Source of the DNA: Acidimicrobiia bacterium
Lineage (GTDB): Bacteria > Actinomycetota > Acidimicrobiia > Acidimicrobiales > Poriferisodalaceae
DNA length: 42,402 bases
NCBI GenBank assembly: GCA_022826045.1
Contig: JAJDVQ010000083.1
Location: 1-42,402 of the forward strand
Direction of reading: 5' to 3'
Part shown: piece by piece, positions 26,027 through 36,200 of the stretch
Numbering within the stretch: position 1 is the first letter of the stretch
Layout of the letters: each line of letters begins with the position of its first letter
The notes under the pieces: generated by a model
The model's input: only the letters and a program-made list of their open reading frames with translations
What the model was told of the DNA's origin: nothing
Databases searched by the model: none
Program-made: the position numbers and the translations under genes

Positions 26027-27838
26027 ATGGGCGACGGCGACCCACGCACCGCAGCCGGTCCGCTGACCACCCTCGATTCGGATGCACTGGCTGAGGCCAT
26101 TCGTACCTACCGCACTGCGCTGGATCAGCACCGCGTCACGATCGATCGGCTGAACGTGTACCCGGTGCCCGATGGCGACACCGGCACCAACATGGCCTTG
26201 ACGCTCGCTGCGGTCAGCGAGGAACTCCTGCGCGCCGGAGCTGGGCGGGCTGACATCTGCCGGGCCGTCTCTCATGGAGCGCTCATGGGTGCGCGGGGCA
26301 ACAGCGGGGTCATCGTCAGCCAGCTCCTGCGTGGGATGGCAGCCACGCTGGCCCCGAGTGACGAACAGCCCGAGGCGGAGCCGCCGATCGACGCCGAGTT
26401 GCTCGCTCGGGGATTGATGGCCGCGAGCGCGGCGGCGGATGGAGCAGTCATGCGGCCGGTGGAGGGCACGATCCTGAGCGTCGCGCGGGCGTCGGCTCAA
26501 GCGGCCGAGCGCGCGCTGAGCACGCTGGCGGAGGACGAGGACGGGGCACTGGCCGCCGTGCTCGAGAGCGCCAAGCAAGCGGGGCAGAGGGCGTTGGAGG
26601 CGACGCCGCAGCAGCTGCCCGTGCTGGCCGACGCCGGCGTGGTGGACGCGGGCGGAGCGGGGTACCTGCTGCTGCTCGACGCCCTGTTGAGCGTCGTGGA
26701 CGGGCGCCCGCTGCCCGATGCCGTGGACCTGCCGGCCGAGGTGGAGGCGGTGATCGCCCACGGGAACGCCGGTGCGAGCCTGCAGGGCGTCGCCGTGGAC
26801 CCGGTCGCGGAGCAGCGTGCCGAATTGCACAGCCATCTCGACGGCGACGGCGGCCACGACGTGCACGATCCTTCGGGCACCCGATACGAGGTGATGTTCC
26901 TGCTCTCGGCGCCTGACGAGAACATCGACGACTTCAAGGTGGCCTGGGATTCGCTGGGCGACTCGATCGTGATGGTGGGCGGCGACGGACTGTGGAATTG
27001 CCACATTCACACCGACGACATCGGCCCCGTCATCGAGGCGGGCATCGACGTCGGTCGGCCGCATCGCATCCAGATCACCGATCTCCACGAGCAGGTCGCC
27101 GGTCTCGGCGCGCATGGTGCGCACGCAGGCCAGCACGGCGCGCATGCGGGTGACGGCACGGCGACGGCGGATCGGCCGCAGGTCGAATGCGCAGTGGTCG
27201 CGGTCTCGCCCGCGGCGGGCCTCGATGAGCTGTTCGCTTCGCTGGGCTGCCACGAGCTCGTCACTGGGGGGCAGACGATGAACCCCTCGACGGCTGAACT
27301 CCTTGCAGCCATCGAGGCCGCGCCCTCGCAGCAAGTGGTCGTGCTGCCCAACAACTCCAACATCGTCCCGGTAGCCCGACAAGCGGGGGACCACTCCGAC
27401 AAGACCGTCACGGTGGTCGCCACAACCGCGGTACCAGCGGGCCTCGCAGCCCTCATCGGGTATGACCCCGACGCGAGCGCTGACGCCAACGCCGCGTCGA
27501 TGGGCGATGCAGCGGATGCGGTGTCAGCAGGGGAAGTGACCCAGGCCGTGCGCGACACGACCGCACCGACAGGCGACGTCGCCGCCGGGCAATGGATCGG
27601 CCTCGACGGCGGGGGCATCTCGGCTGCCGGCGACACCGCCGCAGCGGCGGCGATCGGGCTGCTCCAGCACATGCTCACTTCAGCCCACGAGATCCTCACG
27701 CTGATCGAGGGTGCGGGTGCTCAGACCGCCGAGACCGACGAAGTAATGGCGTGGCTCGCCGAGCACTGGCCCGACGTCGAGGTTGAGCGGCACGTCGGTG
27801 GCCAAGACCACTACCCGTACCTCTTCGGCATCGAATGA
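26027..27838 (+). CDS. DAK2-domain fatty acid kinase subunit A-like protein (FakA/YloV)
   Basis: A 603-residue soluble protein. The N-terminal DhaL/DAK2 domain has LNVYPVPDGDTGTNMALTL (the metal-ADP-binding aspartates) and GARGNSGVIVSQLLRG. A middle FakA domain has YEVMFLLSAP, GDSIVMVGGDGLWNCHIHTD and the His/Asp pair, and a C-terminal EDD-type domain contains VVLPNNSNIVPVARQA. In Firmicutes FakA phosphorylates fatty acids carried by FakB for phospholipid synthesis or signalling. Here a His/Gly/Ala-rich insert (near GAHGAHAGQHGAHAG) and an Ala/Asp-rich insert separate the domains. The gene overlaps recG by ATGA (27835-27838). The yloV-recG order is widespread in Gram-positive bacteria, which supports the call. 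No FakB gene is in the window. Confidence 0.88.
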   Translation: MGDGDPRTAAGPLTTLDSDALAEAIRTYRTALDQHRVTIDRLNVYPVPDGDTGTNMALTLAAVSEELLRAGAGRADICRAVSHGALMGARGNSGVIVSQLLRGMAATLAPSDEQPEAEPPIDAELLARGLMAASAAADGAVMRPVEGTILSVARASAQAAERALSTLAEDEDGALAAVLESAKQAGQRALEATPQQLPVLADAGVVDAGGAGYLLLLDALLSVVDGRPLPDAVDLPAEVEAVIAHGNAGASLQGVAVDPVAEQRAELHSHLDGDGGHDVHDPSGTRYEVMFLLSAPDENIDDFKVAWDSLGDSIVMVGGDGLWNCHIHTDDIGPVIEAGIDVGRPHRIQITDLHEQVAGLGAHGAHAGQHGAHAGDGTATADRPQVECAVVAVSPAAGLDELFASLGCHELVTGGQTMNPSTAELLAAIEAAPSQQVVVLPNNSNIVPVARQAGDHSDKTVTVVATTAVPAGLAALIGYDPDASADANAASMGDAADAVSAGEVTQAVRDTTAPTGDVAAGQWIGLDGGGISAAGDTAAAAAIGLLQHMLTSAHEILTLIEGAGAQTAETDEVMAWLAEHWPDVEVERHVGGQDHYPYLFGIE

Positions 27839-30123
27839 ACGCACCCCGTCGCAGCCAGCCTGCTCAGGGCCGGCGCCAGGGCACCGCTGCATCGGAACCG
27901 TCAGCGGCGCAGGTCTCCGATGCCGCTGCCGGGCCCGATGCTCCGGGTACAGCGGCGAAGGGCCCGCTGACGCTGCGGGAGCTCGACGCGATCGGCGTTG
28001 ATCGGCTCAATGGCGTCGGCCGTCAGCGCCGCAAAGCCCTGGCCGAAGTGGGCGTCGAGTCCGTGTTCGATTTGCTCACCTACTACCCCCGGCGCTACGT
28101 CGACCGCACAGCCCAGGCGCCGATCAGCGAGGCCGCGATCGGGTCGGAGATCACCGTGGTAGCCGACGTGCTCTCGGTATCGAGCCGCCGCTTACGCGGG
28201 GGCCGGCGACTGGTGAGCGTCGATGTCACCGATGCCAGCGGCGTGCTGAGCGCCGTGTTCTTCAATCAGGCATGGCGTGAGCGTCAGCTCACCGAAGGTC
28301 GCAGCGTGGCGCTGTTCGGCAAGGTGGAGGACTACCGGGGTCGCAAGCAGATGACGAACCCTGTGGTCGATGTGCTGGGCAGCGGTTCCGCCACGGACAG
28401 TACGGGACAGGCGGACCGCACGGGCAAGATCGTGGCGATTTACCCGCAGTCGGAGACCGCCGGCATCGTCACATGGGATGTCGCGAACTGGGTCGCCGAG
28501 GCGCAGCGGCGCTGTTCAGTCCGCGGCATTGCCGATCCGGTGCCCGGTCGATGGCGCAAGCGGCTCGGGCTCGCGAGCCGGTCGCGAGCGCTGGCCGACA
28601 TCCACGAACCGCCGTCAATGGCCGAGCGGTGGGCGGCTCGTGATCGGCTGGTGTTCGACGAGCTGATGCGGGTGCAGCTGATGCTGCGCAGCCAGCGCCT
28701 GGCGCGCGAGGCCCATGAACTCGGCCTCGCACACGAGCCGACTGGCACGCTCATCGGGGCATTTCACCGGCGACTCCCGTACACGCTGACAGGAGCGCAG
28801 CAGCGTGCGATGACCGAGATCGACGCCGACATGAGCATGCTGCGTCCGATGCACCGCCTGTTGCAGGGCGACGTCGGCTCGGGCAAGACGCTGGTGGCGT
28901 TGCACGCATTGCTCATCGCGGTGCAGAACGGCCACCAGGGCGCGCTCATGGCGCCCACGGAGGTGCTGGCCGAGCAGCACTATTTCGCCCTGCGCGCCTT
29001 GCTCGACGGGTTCGAGGTGCCCGATGACGGGAGGCTTGGCGGCAAGCGGCCCTTGCGCCTGTGCCTGCTCAGCGGTTCGAGTTCGGCGACGCAGCGTCGT
29101 GAGGTGCTGGTGCAGGTTGCGACCGGTTCCGCGGACATCGTCATCGGCACGCACGCGCTTCTGGAGGAGTCGGTGAAGTTCGCGTCGCTCGGCGTTGTGG
29201 TGGTAGACGAGCAGCACCGTTTCGGCGTGTCGCAGCGTGCTCGGCTGCGCGAGAGCGGACGTGACGACGGTTGCATTCCCCATCTGCTGGTGATGACCGC
29301 CACACCCATTCCTCGCACGGCGGCCATGACGGTGTACGGCGATCTCGACGTCTCGGTGCTCGACGAGCTTCCGCCGGGCCGCACACCCATCGCAACGCAG
29401 TGGGTGCGCGGTCCCCTGGCGGCCGAATCGATGTGGATCGAGGTGCGCCGCGAGATCGAAGCCGGGCATCAGGCCTATGTGGTGTGCCCGCTGGTCGCCG
29501 AGAGCGAGAGTCTCGACGCACGCTCGGCGGAGCAGACGCACGCAGAGCTGTCGGCGGGCGCCTTGGCGGGCCTGCGGGTCGGGCTGCTCCACGGGCGCCT
29601 GCCGATGTCCGAGAAGGAAGCAGCGATGGCCCGATTCCGGGCGGGCGATCTCGACGCCTTGGTCGCGACGACGGTCATCGAGGTCGGGATCGACGTCCCG
29701 AATGCCACGGTCATGGTGGTGCTGTCGGCAGACCGATTCGGGATCGCGCAGCTGCACCAGCTGCGAGGTCGGGTGGGCCGGGGCAGCCATGCGTCGTCGT
29801 GCTGTCTCGTCAGCGACGAGGACCCGACAGCGATCGCTGTCGAGCGGCTGAGCGCGCTGGCTGCGACGAACGACGGGTTCGAGCTGGCCGAGCGCGACCT
29901 CGAGCTCCGCGGCGAGGGCACGCTGTTCGACGAACGTCAATCGGGTCGCAGCGATCTCAAGCTGGCGTCGCTGGTCCGCGACTTGCACTGGGTGCAGGCA
30001 GCCCGTGACGCGGCCGCCGATCTGATCGCGGCCGACGGGGATCTCGATGCGCATCCGGCGCTGGCAGACGAGGTCGACTGGTTCGCCAGCCGCCGTGACC
30101 CCGACTACCTGCAGCGCAGCTGA
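27835..30123 (+). CDS. recG: ATP-dependent DNA helicase RecG
   Basis: A 762-residue branched-DNA helicase. The N-terminal wedge/OB region has the RecG hallmark GVGRQRRKALAEVGVESVFD and DLLTYYPRRYVDR. The motor has Walker A QGDVGSGKT (from about residue 344), motif II DEQHRFGVSQR (Asp near 458), motif III MTATPIPRTAAM, and motifs V-VI ATTVIEVGIDVPNATVMVV and QLRGRVGRG. It remodels stalled replication forks and Holliday junctions. The first 40 residues are a low-complexity tail. The ATGA overlap with the upstream gene shows co-translation. Its stop is followed by a 167-base non-coding spacer. Confidence 0.95.
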   Translation: MNAPRRSQPAQGRRQGTAASEPSAAQVSDAAAGPDAPGTAAKGPLTLRELDAIGVDRLNGVGRQRRKALAEVGVESVFDLLTYYPRRYVDRTAQAPISEAAIGSEITVVADVLSVSSRRLRGGRRLVSVDVTDASGVLSAVFFNQAWRERQLTEGRSVALFGKVEDYRGRKQMTNPVVDVLGSGSATDSTGQADRTGKIVAIYPQSETAGIVTWDVANWVAEAQRRCSVRGIADPVPGRWRKRLGLASRSRALADIHEPPSMAERWAARDRLVFDELMRVQLMLRSQRLAREAHELGLAHEPTGTLIGAFHRRLPYTLTGAQQRAMTEIDADMSMLRPMHRLLQGDVGSGKTLVALHALLIAVQNGHQGALMAPTEVLAEQHYFALRALLDGFEVPDDGRLGGKRPLRLCLLSGSSSATQRREVLVQVATGSADIVIGTHALLEESVKFASLGVVVVDEQHRFGVSQRARLRESGRDDGCIPHLLVMTATPIPRTAAMTVYGDLDVSVLDELPPGRTPIATQWVRGPLAAESMWIEVRREIEAGHQAYVVCPLVAESESLDARSAEQTHAELSAGALAGLRVGLLHGRLPMSEKEAAMARFRAGDLDALVATTVIEVGIDVPNATVMVVLSADRFGIAQLHQLRGRVGRGSHASSCCLVSDEDPTAIAVERLSALAATNDGFELAERDLELRGEGTLFDERQSGRSDLKLASLVRDLHWVQAARDAAADLIAADGDLDAHPALADEVDWFASRRDPDYLQRS

Positions 30124-30238
30124 TCGCACGACGGAAAGCCAGTGATCCGATCGCCATCGTCAGGGGTGATCGCCGACATCGACGCAGGTCGAACTGGCTC
30201 GACTTCCTCGAACATGGCACTGAACTGCTGAACGGATC

Positions 30239-30265
30239 TTGACAGGAGGTCAGGGCACGTAATGT
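30239..30265 (+). promoter_or_regulatory. Candidate promoter of the giant secreted protein gene
   Basis: A consensus TTGACA (30239-30244) is followed, after a short 15-base spacer, by TAATGT (30260-30265), about 26 bases before the GTG. The rest of the 30124-30290 spacer holds no gene. The spacer is two bases shorter than ideal, so the call is tentative. Confidence 0.4.
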
Positions 30266-30290
30266 CTACGGCATCGCGGGCGGGAAACAG

Positions 30291-33200
30291 GTGGCCCTAG
30301 TGGTGAACTCGGATGATGCGAACAGGCGCCTCTTCCCCGTCGGCCCGCTGCGCGGCAGGTCGCTATTGCGGTGCTTGACTGCGGCCCTTGGCGTGCTGAC
30401 CGCTGCTGCGCTGCTGCCGCTCGCTGCGGGCGCGGCGACCCCACCGCCAGGGCCGTGCGAGCCTGACTGGGTCGCGCCGGCTCCTGCTTCTGTGACTGTC
30501 ACCGATGTCCCGATCGAAGTGGCCTCGACCACTGATGACTACTTTGTTCTCTACGTCAGGATCGACAGCAGCTCACCCACGACAGACCTGCCGATCGCCG
30601 TGGTGTTGGGGGAGGACGGGACGACCTCTCTCGCGGACAATCTCAGTCCGTTGAGTGCCGATCGCTACCTCGTCGAGAAATACTCGGCGAGCCAGCCTGC
30701 CGACATCGACGGCGATTGCATTGACGATCTCACCGAACTCGCAGATCTGGGAACTCACAATCCCGTGAATCCGGGGCAAATCAGCAAGAACGCCCTCGGC
30801 GCTGTGGCCGTTCCGAATCGCAGCGCATTCGAGACGCTTGCCCTCAAGGGTGTGCCGATCGGCGGATCTTACTTTGGTGCTGTGGAGTACGTCAACTTTT
30901 GGATTCTGAATGCCTTGTCTGATCACCCGACTGTCTATTTCATGAATACCAACAATACGATTTCGCACTGGGTTTTCGCCAAGAAGCTGGGCTTCCACGA
31001 CACATTCCGTGATGAAATACGAGGCACACTCATCTATAACCCAAATGTCGTCGCTCCGGACGGGTCTTTGGGAGTCTACCGCTTTGATCCATCGTCGGCC
31101 CATTGGCGCGACTTTCCGTTCACGCGCGTGGAGCGAGCGTATGAGATTCTCGCGTCAGCGATGCCATTTCTCGACAACAATCTTGCCTACCATCCTATCG
31201 GCTGGTCGTTTTTGGACCAGTACAATCGTCAGAAGGCAGACTTCGATGCATCGAGGGTCAACGTCTTGTTGCGGAAGAACATCTTGCCAGATGTGGCCTT
31301 TGTTCCGCTGAATCAGGCGGAAGGATATGGTCGTCTTCGGTTGATGGAGGACGGAGAGCATCCGCTGCCGTACGATGTTGCCATCTACCGTTCGCTTCCG
31401 AATGATCTGCCTCGTGTTGCTGGGACGATCACGACGGTCCCTCAGACGCCGTTGTCGCATGTGAACTTGCGGGCTATCCAGAATGGTCTCCCCAATGCGT
31501 TCATTCGGGATGCACTGGACGAGGAGTCCATCGTCTCGCTTATCGGAAGCTACGTTCACTTTTCCGTGACGGCGGATGGGTACACCGTTCGCAAGGCATC
31601 CAAAGCCGAAGTCGATGCGCATTACGAGAAGCTGCGGCCAGCACAGACGCAGACGCTGCAGCGTGATTTGAGCGTCACCGAGATCGCATCGCTCGCTGAC
31701 GTAGAGTTCGCTGACTGGACTGCCTTCGGCGTCAAGGCCGCCAACGTTGCCGAGCTTACACAGCTCTCACTGCCAGATGGTACTACACCGGTCGGTTTCG
31801 CGATTCCGTTCTACTTCTATGACGAATTCATGAAGCAGGCGACGGTCACTGAGAAAACTCTGCTCGGCAAGAAGAAATGGCCCGACGACGAAAAGATCAC
31901 GCTGGCCGCCGGAACGACGTTGGCCAGCGCCGTCATGCAGATGCTGGCTCACGCCAAGTTCCAGGCTGACTATGACATCCAAGAAGAGATGCTGGACGAC
32001 TTACGTGACGCCATCAAGGATGCCGCCACACCCAAGTTCATCACTGACGCCTTGACTGCGATGCACGCCAGGTATCCGGACGGACAGTCGTTACGGTACC
32101 GTTCGAGCACGAACAACGAGGATCTGCCATCGTTCAGCGGTGCCGGTCTCTACAGCTCGAAAACCCAGGATCCTGACGAGACGACAGATGACGGCATAGA
32201 CAAGTCGATCAAGAGCGTCTGGGCCAGCTTGTGGAGCTACCGTGCATTTCGCGAACGCGACTTTCATCGCGTCGACCACACCACGGTTGCCATGGGAGTG
32301 CTCGTACACCCCAACTACGAAGACGAACTCGTCAACGGCGTGGCCGTCAGTTATGACCCTTTCACGCATCGCGACGGCATGTTCTACGTCAACTCACAAG
32401 TCGGTGAGGACTTGGTCACCAACCCCGAACCGCTGTCACGACCGGAGGAGATCCTCCTCGACGCCAACGCTATTGCGACGGTGCTGTCGTATTCGAACCT
32501 GAAGGCTTCACGACAGCTGCTCATGACCGACGCGCAGATGCAGCAGCTGCGCAGCAATCTCGCCACGATCCACGATCACTTCAAGACGCTGTACGCCGTC
32601 CAGACCGGCGACGACTATGCGATCGAGATCGAGTTCAAGATCACTGCCGACAACGTGCTGGCCATCAAGCAGGCACGGCCGTGGCTGTTTGCCGAACCGC
32701 TCGTCGTGCCGAACCCAACCGTGTCTCTTGGCTTTGTCGACGACCAAGTCACCGAAGGCGACGATCTTCAGCTTGTGGTCACCCGCAGCGGTGGGATTCT
32801 GTCGGTGCCTCTCAGCGTCGGCTTCACGGTGCACGAAACCGGCCAGATGCTCGTGAGCACACTGCCCGCCGAAGTCACGATTCCTGCGAATCAAACCAAT
32901 GCAACCATCGCTATCGGGACGGAGCCAGACTCTCAAGCCGAGCACAACAGCGTCGTCACCGCCGCCCTGAATGCAGACGCCAACTACACCCTCGGCGCTC
33001 CTCAGTCAGACACTGCAACCGTCGCCGATGACGATGTTCCGCCGTGTGATACTGCGGATGCCATCAGCCGGGCGCGTGCCGCGTTTGTGTGGCATGTCGA
33101 CAACAACGGCGGCAGTGAGGTTTGGTTCTGGCAGATCTTGGCCTATCTGGGTGCTGATCCGTTGCCTGCGCCGCCGGGCGGCACTGTGCCTGCTTGGACC

Positions 33201-36200
33201 ACTCCTGAGGCGGTGAAGACGTTCAGCGACGGCAAGTCGTGGCTTGGCTGGGTGCCGATCAATGCTGCGATGCAGTGCCACACCGCGCCGCCTGTGGTGA
33301 GCGTCACAGCCGGCGCCGACATCGACGAGGGCGGCGATGCGACTTTCACGGTGACCGCCGACCCGGTGCCGTCGGCGGCGCTGGATGTGTCTGTGGCGGT
33401 CGTCGTGTCGGGTGATTTCGGTGTGTCGCCGGGGTCGCACACGGTGACGATCCCCACATCGGGCAGCGCCGCTTTGACTGTGGCCACGGCCGGCGACAGC
33501 GCTGATGAGGCGGACGGGTCGGTGACTGCGACGGTCGGCGCGGGCTCCGGCTACAGGGTCTCCGTTGCTGCGGGCACGGCCTTTGTTGGGGTGGCTGATG
33601 ACGATGTGCCTGAGGTCAGCATCGCTGCGGGTGCTGATGTCGGTGAGGGCGGCGATGCGGTGTTCACGGTGTCTGCCAGTCCTGCGCCGTGGGCGGGGTT
33701 GGATGTGTCTGTGGCGGTCGCCCAGTCGGGCGACTTCGGCGTGTCGTCGGGGTCGCGGACGGTCACGGTGCCGACGTCGGGCACGGCGACGCTCAGGGTC
33801 GCTACGGCCGACGACTCTGCTGATGAGGCTGACGGGTCGGTGACTGCGACGGTCGGCATAGGGAGCGGTTACACGGTGTCGGCTGTTGCGGGGACGGCTG
33901 CGGTGGATGTCCGGGATGATGATGATCCGCCGGTGTCTGATCCGGTGGTGAGCATCACCGCAGGGAGCGGTATCACCGAGGGCGGCGACGCGGTGTTCAC
34001 GGTGTCTGCCAGTCCTGCGCCGTCTGCGCCGCTGACGGTCACTGTGGCTGTGTCGCAGGCGGGCGATTTCGGTGTGTCGCCGGGGTCGCGGACGGTCACT
34101 GTTCCCACGTCGGGCAGCATCACGCTGACGGTGGCGACGACCGGCGACTCGGTCGACGAGCCCGACGGGTCGGTCACGGCGACGGTCGGCGCCGGCACGG
34201 GTTACACGGTCTCTGCGACTGATGGGTCGGCGTCGGTGGCAGTGTCTGATGACGACGACCCGCCGCCTGTGGTGGGCGATCCGTGCGTGGTGGCGTTGTC
34301 GGGCGGCGGGAGCGTGAGCGGGGTGTGGGCTGCGGGCTGCGGTTCGTCGGCGCGCGCCGGACGCTATGCGCGGTATTACACGTTCTCGCTGGACAGCCCG
34401 GGCCGGGTGACGATCGATCTGAAGTCGCTGGCTGACACGTATCTGTATCTGCGCGCCGGTGTGGGCCAGAAGTCGGGTGCCGCGCTGGCGTCGGACGACG
34501 ACGGCGGCGGCAACTTTGACTCGCGGATCAGCCGGACGCTTGCGGCGGGCGGTTACACGATCGAGGCGACGACGTTTCACGCGTCGACGGCGGGGGCGTT
34601 CACCCTGACGGTCGCTGGCATCCCGGCGCAGACGGTGGCACCGCCGGACCCGGAAGTCAGCATCACTGCCGGCGTTGATGTCACCGAGGGCGGCGACGCG
34701 GTGTTCACGATTGCTGCTGTTCCGGCGCCGTCGGCGGCGTTGGATGTGTCTGTGACAGTCTCCCAGACTGGTGATTTCGGTGTGTCGCCGGGGTCGCGCA
34801 CCGTCACGATCCCCACGACGGGCGCCGCCACGCTGACGGTGGCGACGACCGGCGACTCGGTCGACGAGCCGGACGGGTCGGTCACCGCGACGGTCGGTGC
34901 TGGCAGCGGCTACGCGGTCTCCGCAACGGCCGGGGCGGCGTCGGTCGCGGTGGCCGATGACGACGACCCGGCCCCGCCGCCGACGGTGTGCGTGCCGAGT
35001 CTGCCGTCTGACGCGGTGACGGTGGCTGAGGTGACCGGCTGGCGCGGCGAGTTCTCCCATGCTGCCCATCAGCAGCGCTGGGACCGGGTGCTGGCCGCGT
35101 TGGGGGTGGACACCGGCGAGGCGGCGATGACCGTGGCTGACGCGCAGGCGGTCAAGGCGCGGATCGACAACTCCCGCTGGGACCGCACCGTGCGCACGCT
35201 GCAGGCCATGGCCCAATGCGACACCGACCCGCCGCCTGCGCCTGCGGCCGATCCTGAGGTCAGCATCACCGGCGGCGGCGGGGTCACCGAAGGCGGCGAC
35301 GCGACCTTCACGGTCACCGCTGATCCGGCGCCGTCGGCGCCGCTGGCAGTAAGCGTCACGGTGGCCCAGACAGGCGACTTCGGCGCAGCGACCGGCACGC
35401 GCCAAGTGACCGTCCCAACATCGGGGACAGCCACGCTGACGGTGGCCACTGTGAACGACTCCGCGGACGAGACCGACGGGTCGGTGACTGTCACCGTCGA
35501 CGCCGGCAGCGGCTACACGGTGTCCCAGTCGGCGGGCACTGCGACGGTGGCGGTGTCCGATGACGACGACCCGCCTCCGCCTGCGGCCGTTCCAGAGGTG
35601 AGCATCACCGCAGGCGGCGGGGTCACCGAGGGCGGCGACGCGACGTTCACGGTCACTGCTGTTCCGCCGCCGTCGGCGGCCTTGACGGTGAACGTGACCA
35701 TCGCTCAGGCCGGCGATTACGGCGTCACGCCAGGGTCGCGTCAGGTGACCATCCCGACGTCGGGCACCGTCACGCTGACCGTCGCCACCGTCAACGACAA
35801 CACAGACGAGACCGACGGGTCGGTGACTGTTACCGTCGACGCCGGCAGCGGCTACACGGTGTCCCAGTCGGCGGGCACTGCGACGGTGGCGGTGTCCGAT
35901 GACGACGACCCGCCTGCGGTGACGCCTGAGGTGAGCATCACGGCCGGCGGCGGGGTCACCGAGGGCGGCGACGCGGTGTTCACGGTGTCTGCTGTTCCGG
36001 CGCCGTCGGCGGCTTTGACGGTGAACGTGACCATCGCTCAGACGGGCGATTACGGCGTAGCGGCCGGCACGCGTCAGGTGACCATCCCGACGTCGGGCAC
36101 CGTCACGCTGACCGTCGCCACGACCGGCGACAGCACCGACGAGCCCGACGGGTCAGTCACCGTCACGCTCAGCAACGGTCAGGGCTACACCGTCTCTGCG

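Noticed and set aside
33006..35405. 799-codon minus-strand frame opposite the Calx-beta array
   Set aside because: Its Arg/His-rich repeats are only the complement of the coding repeats.
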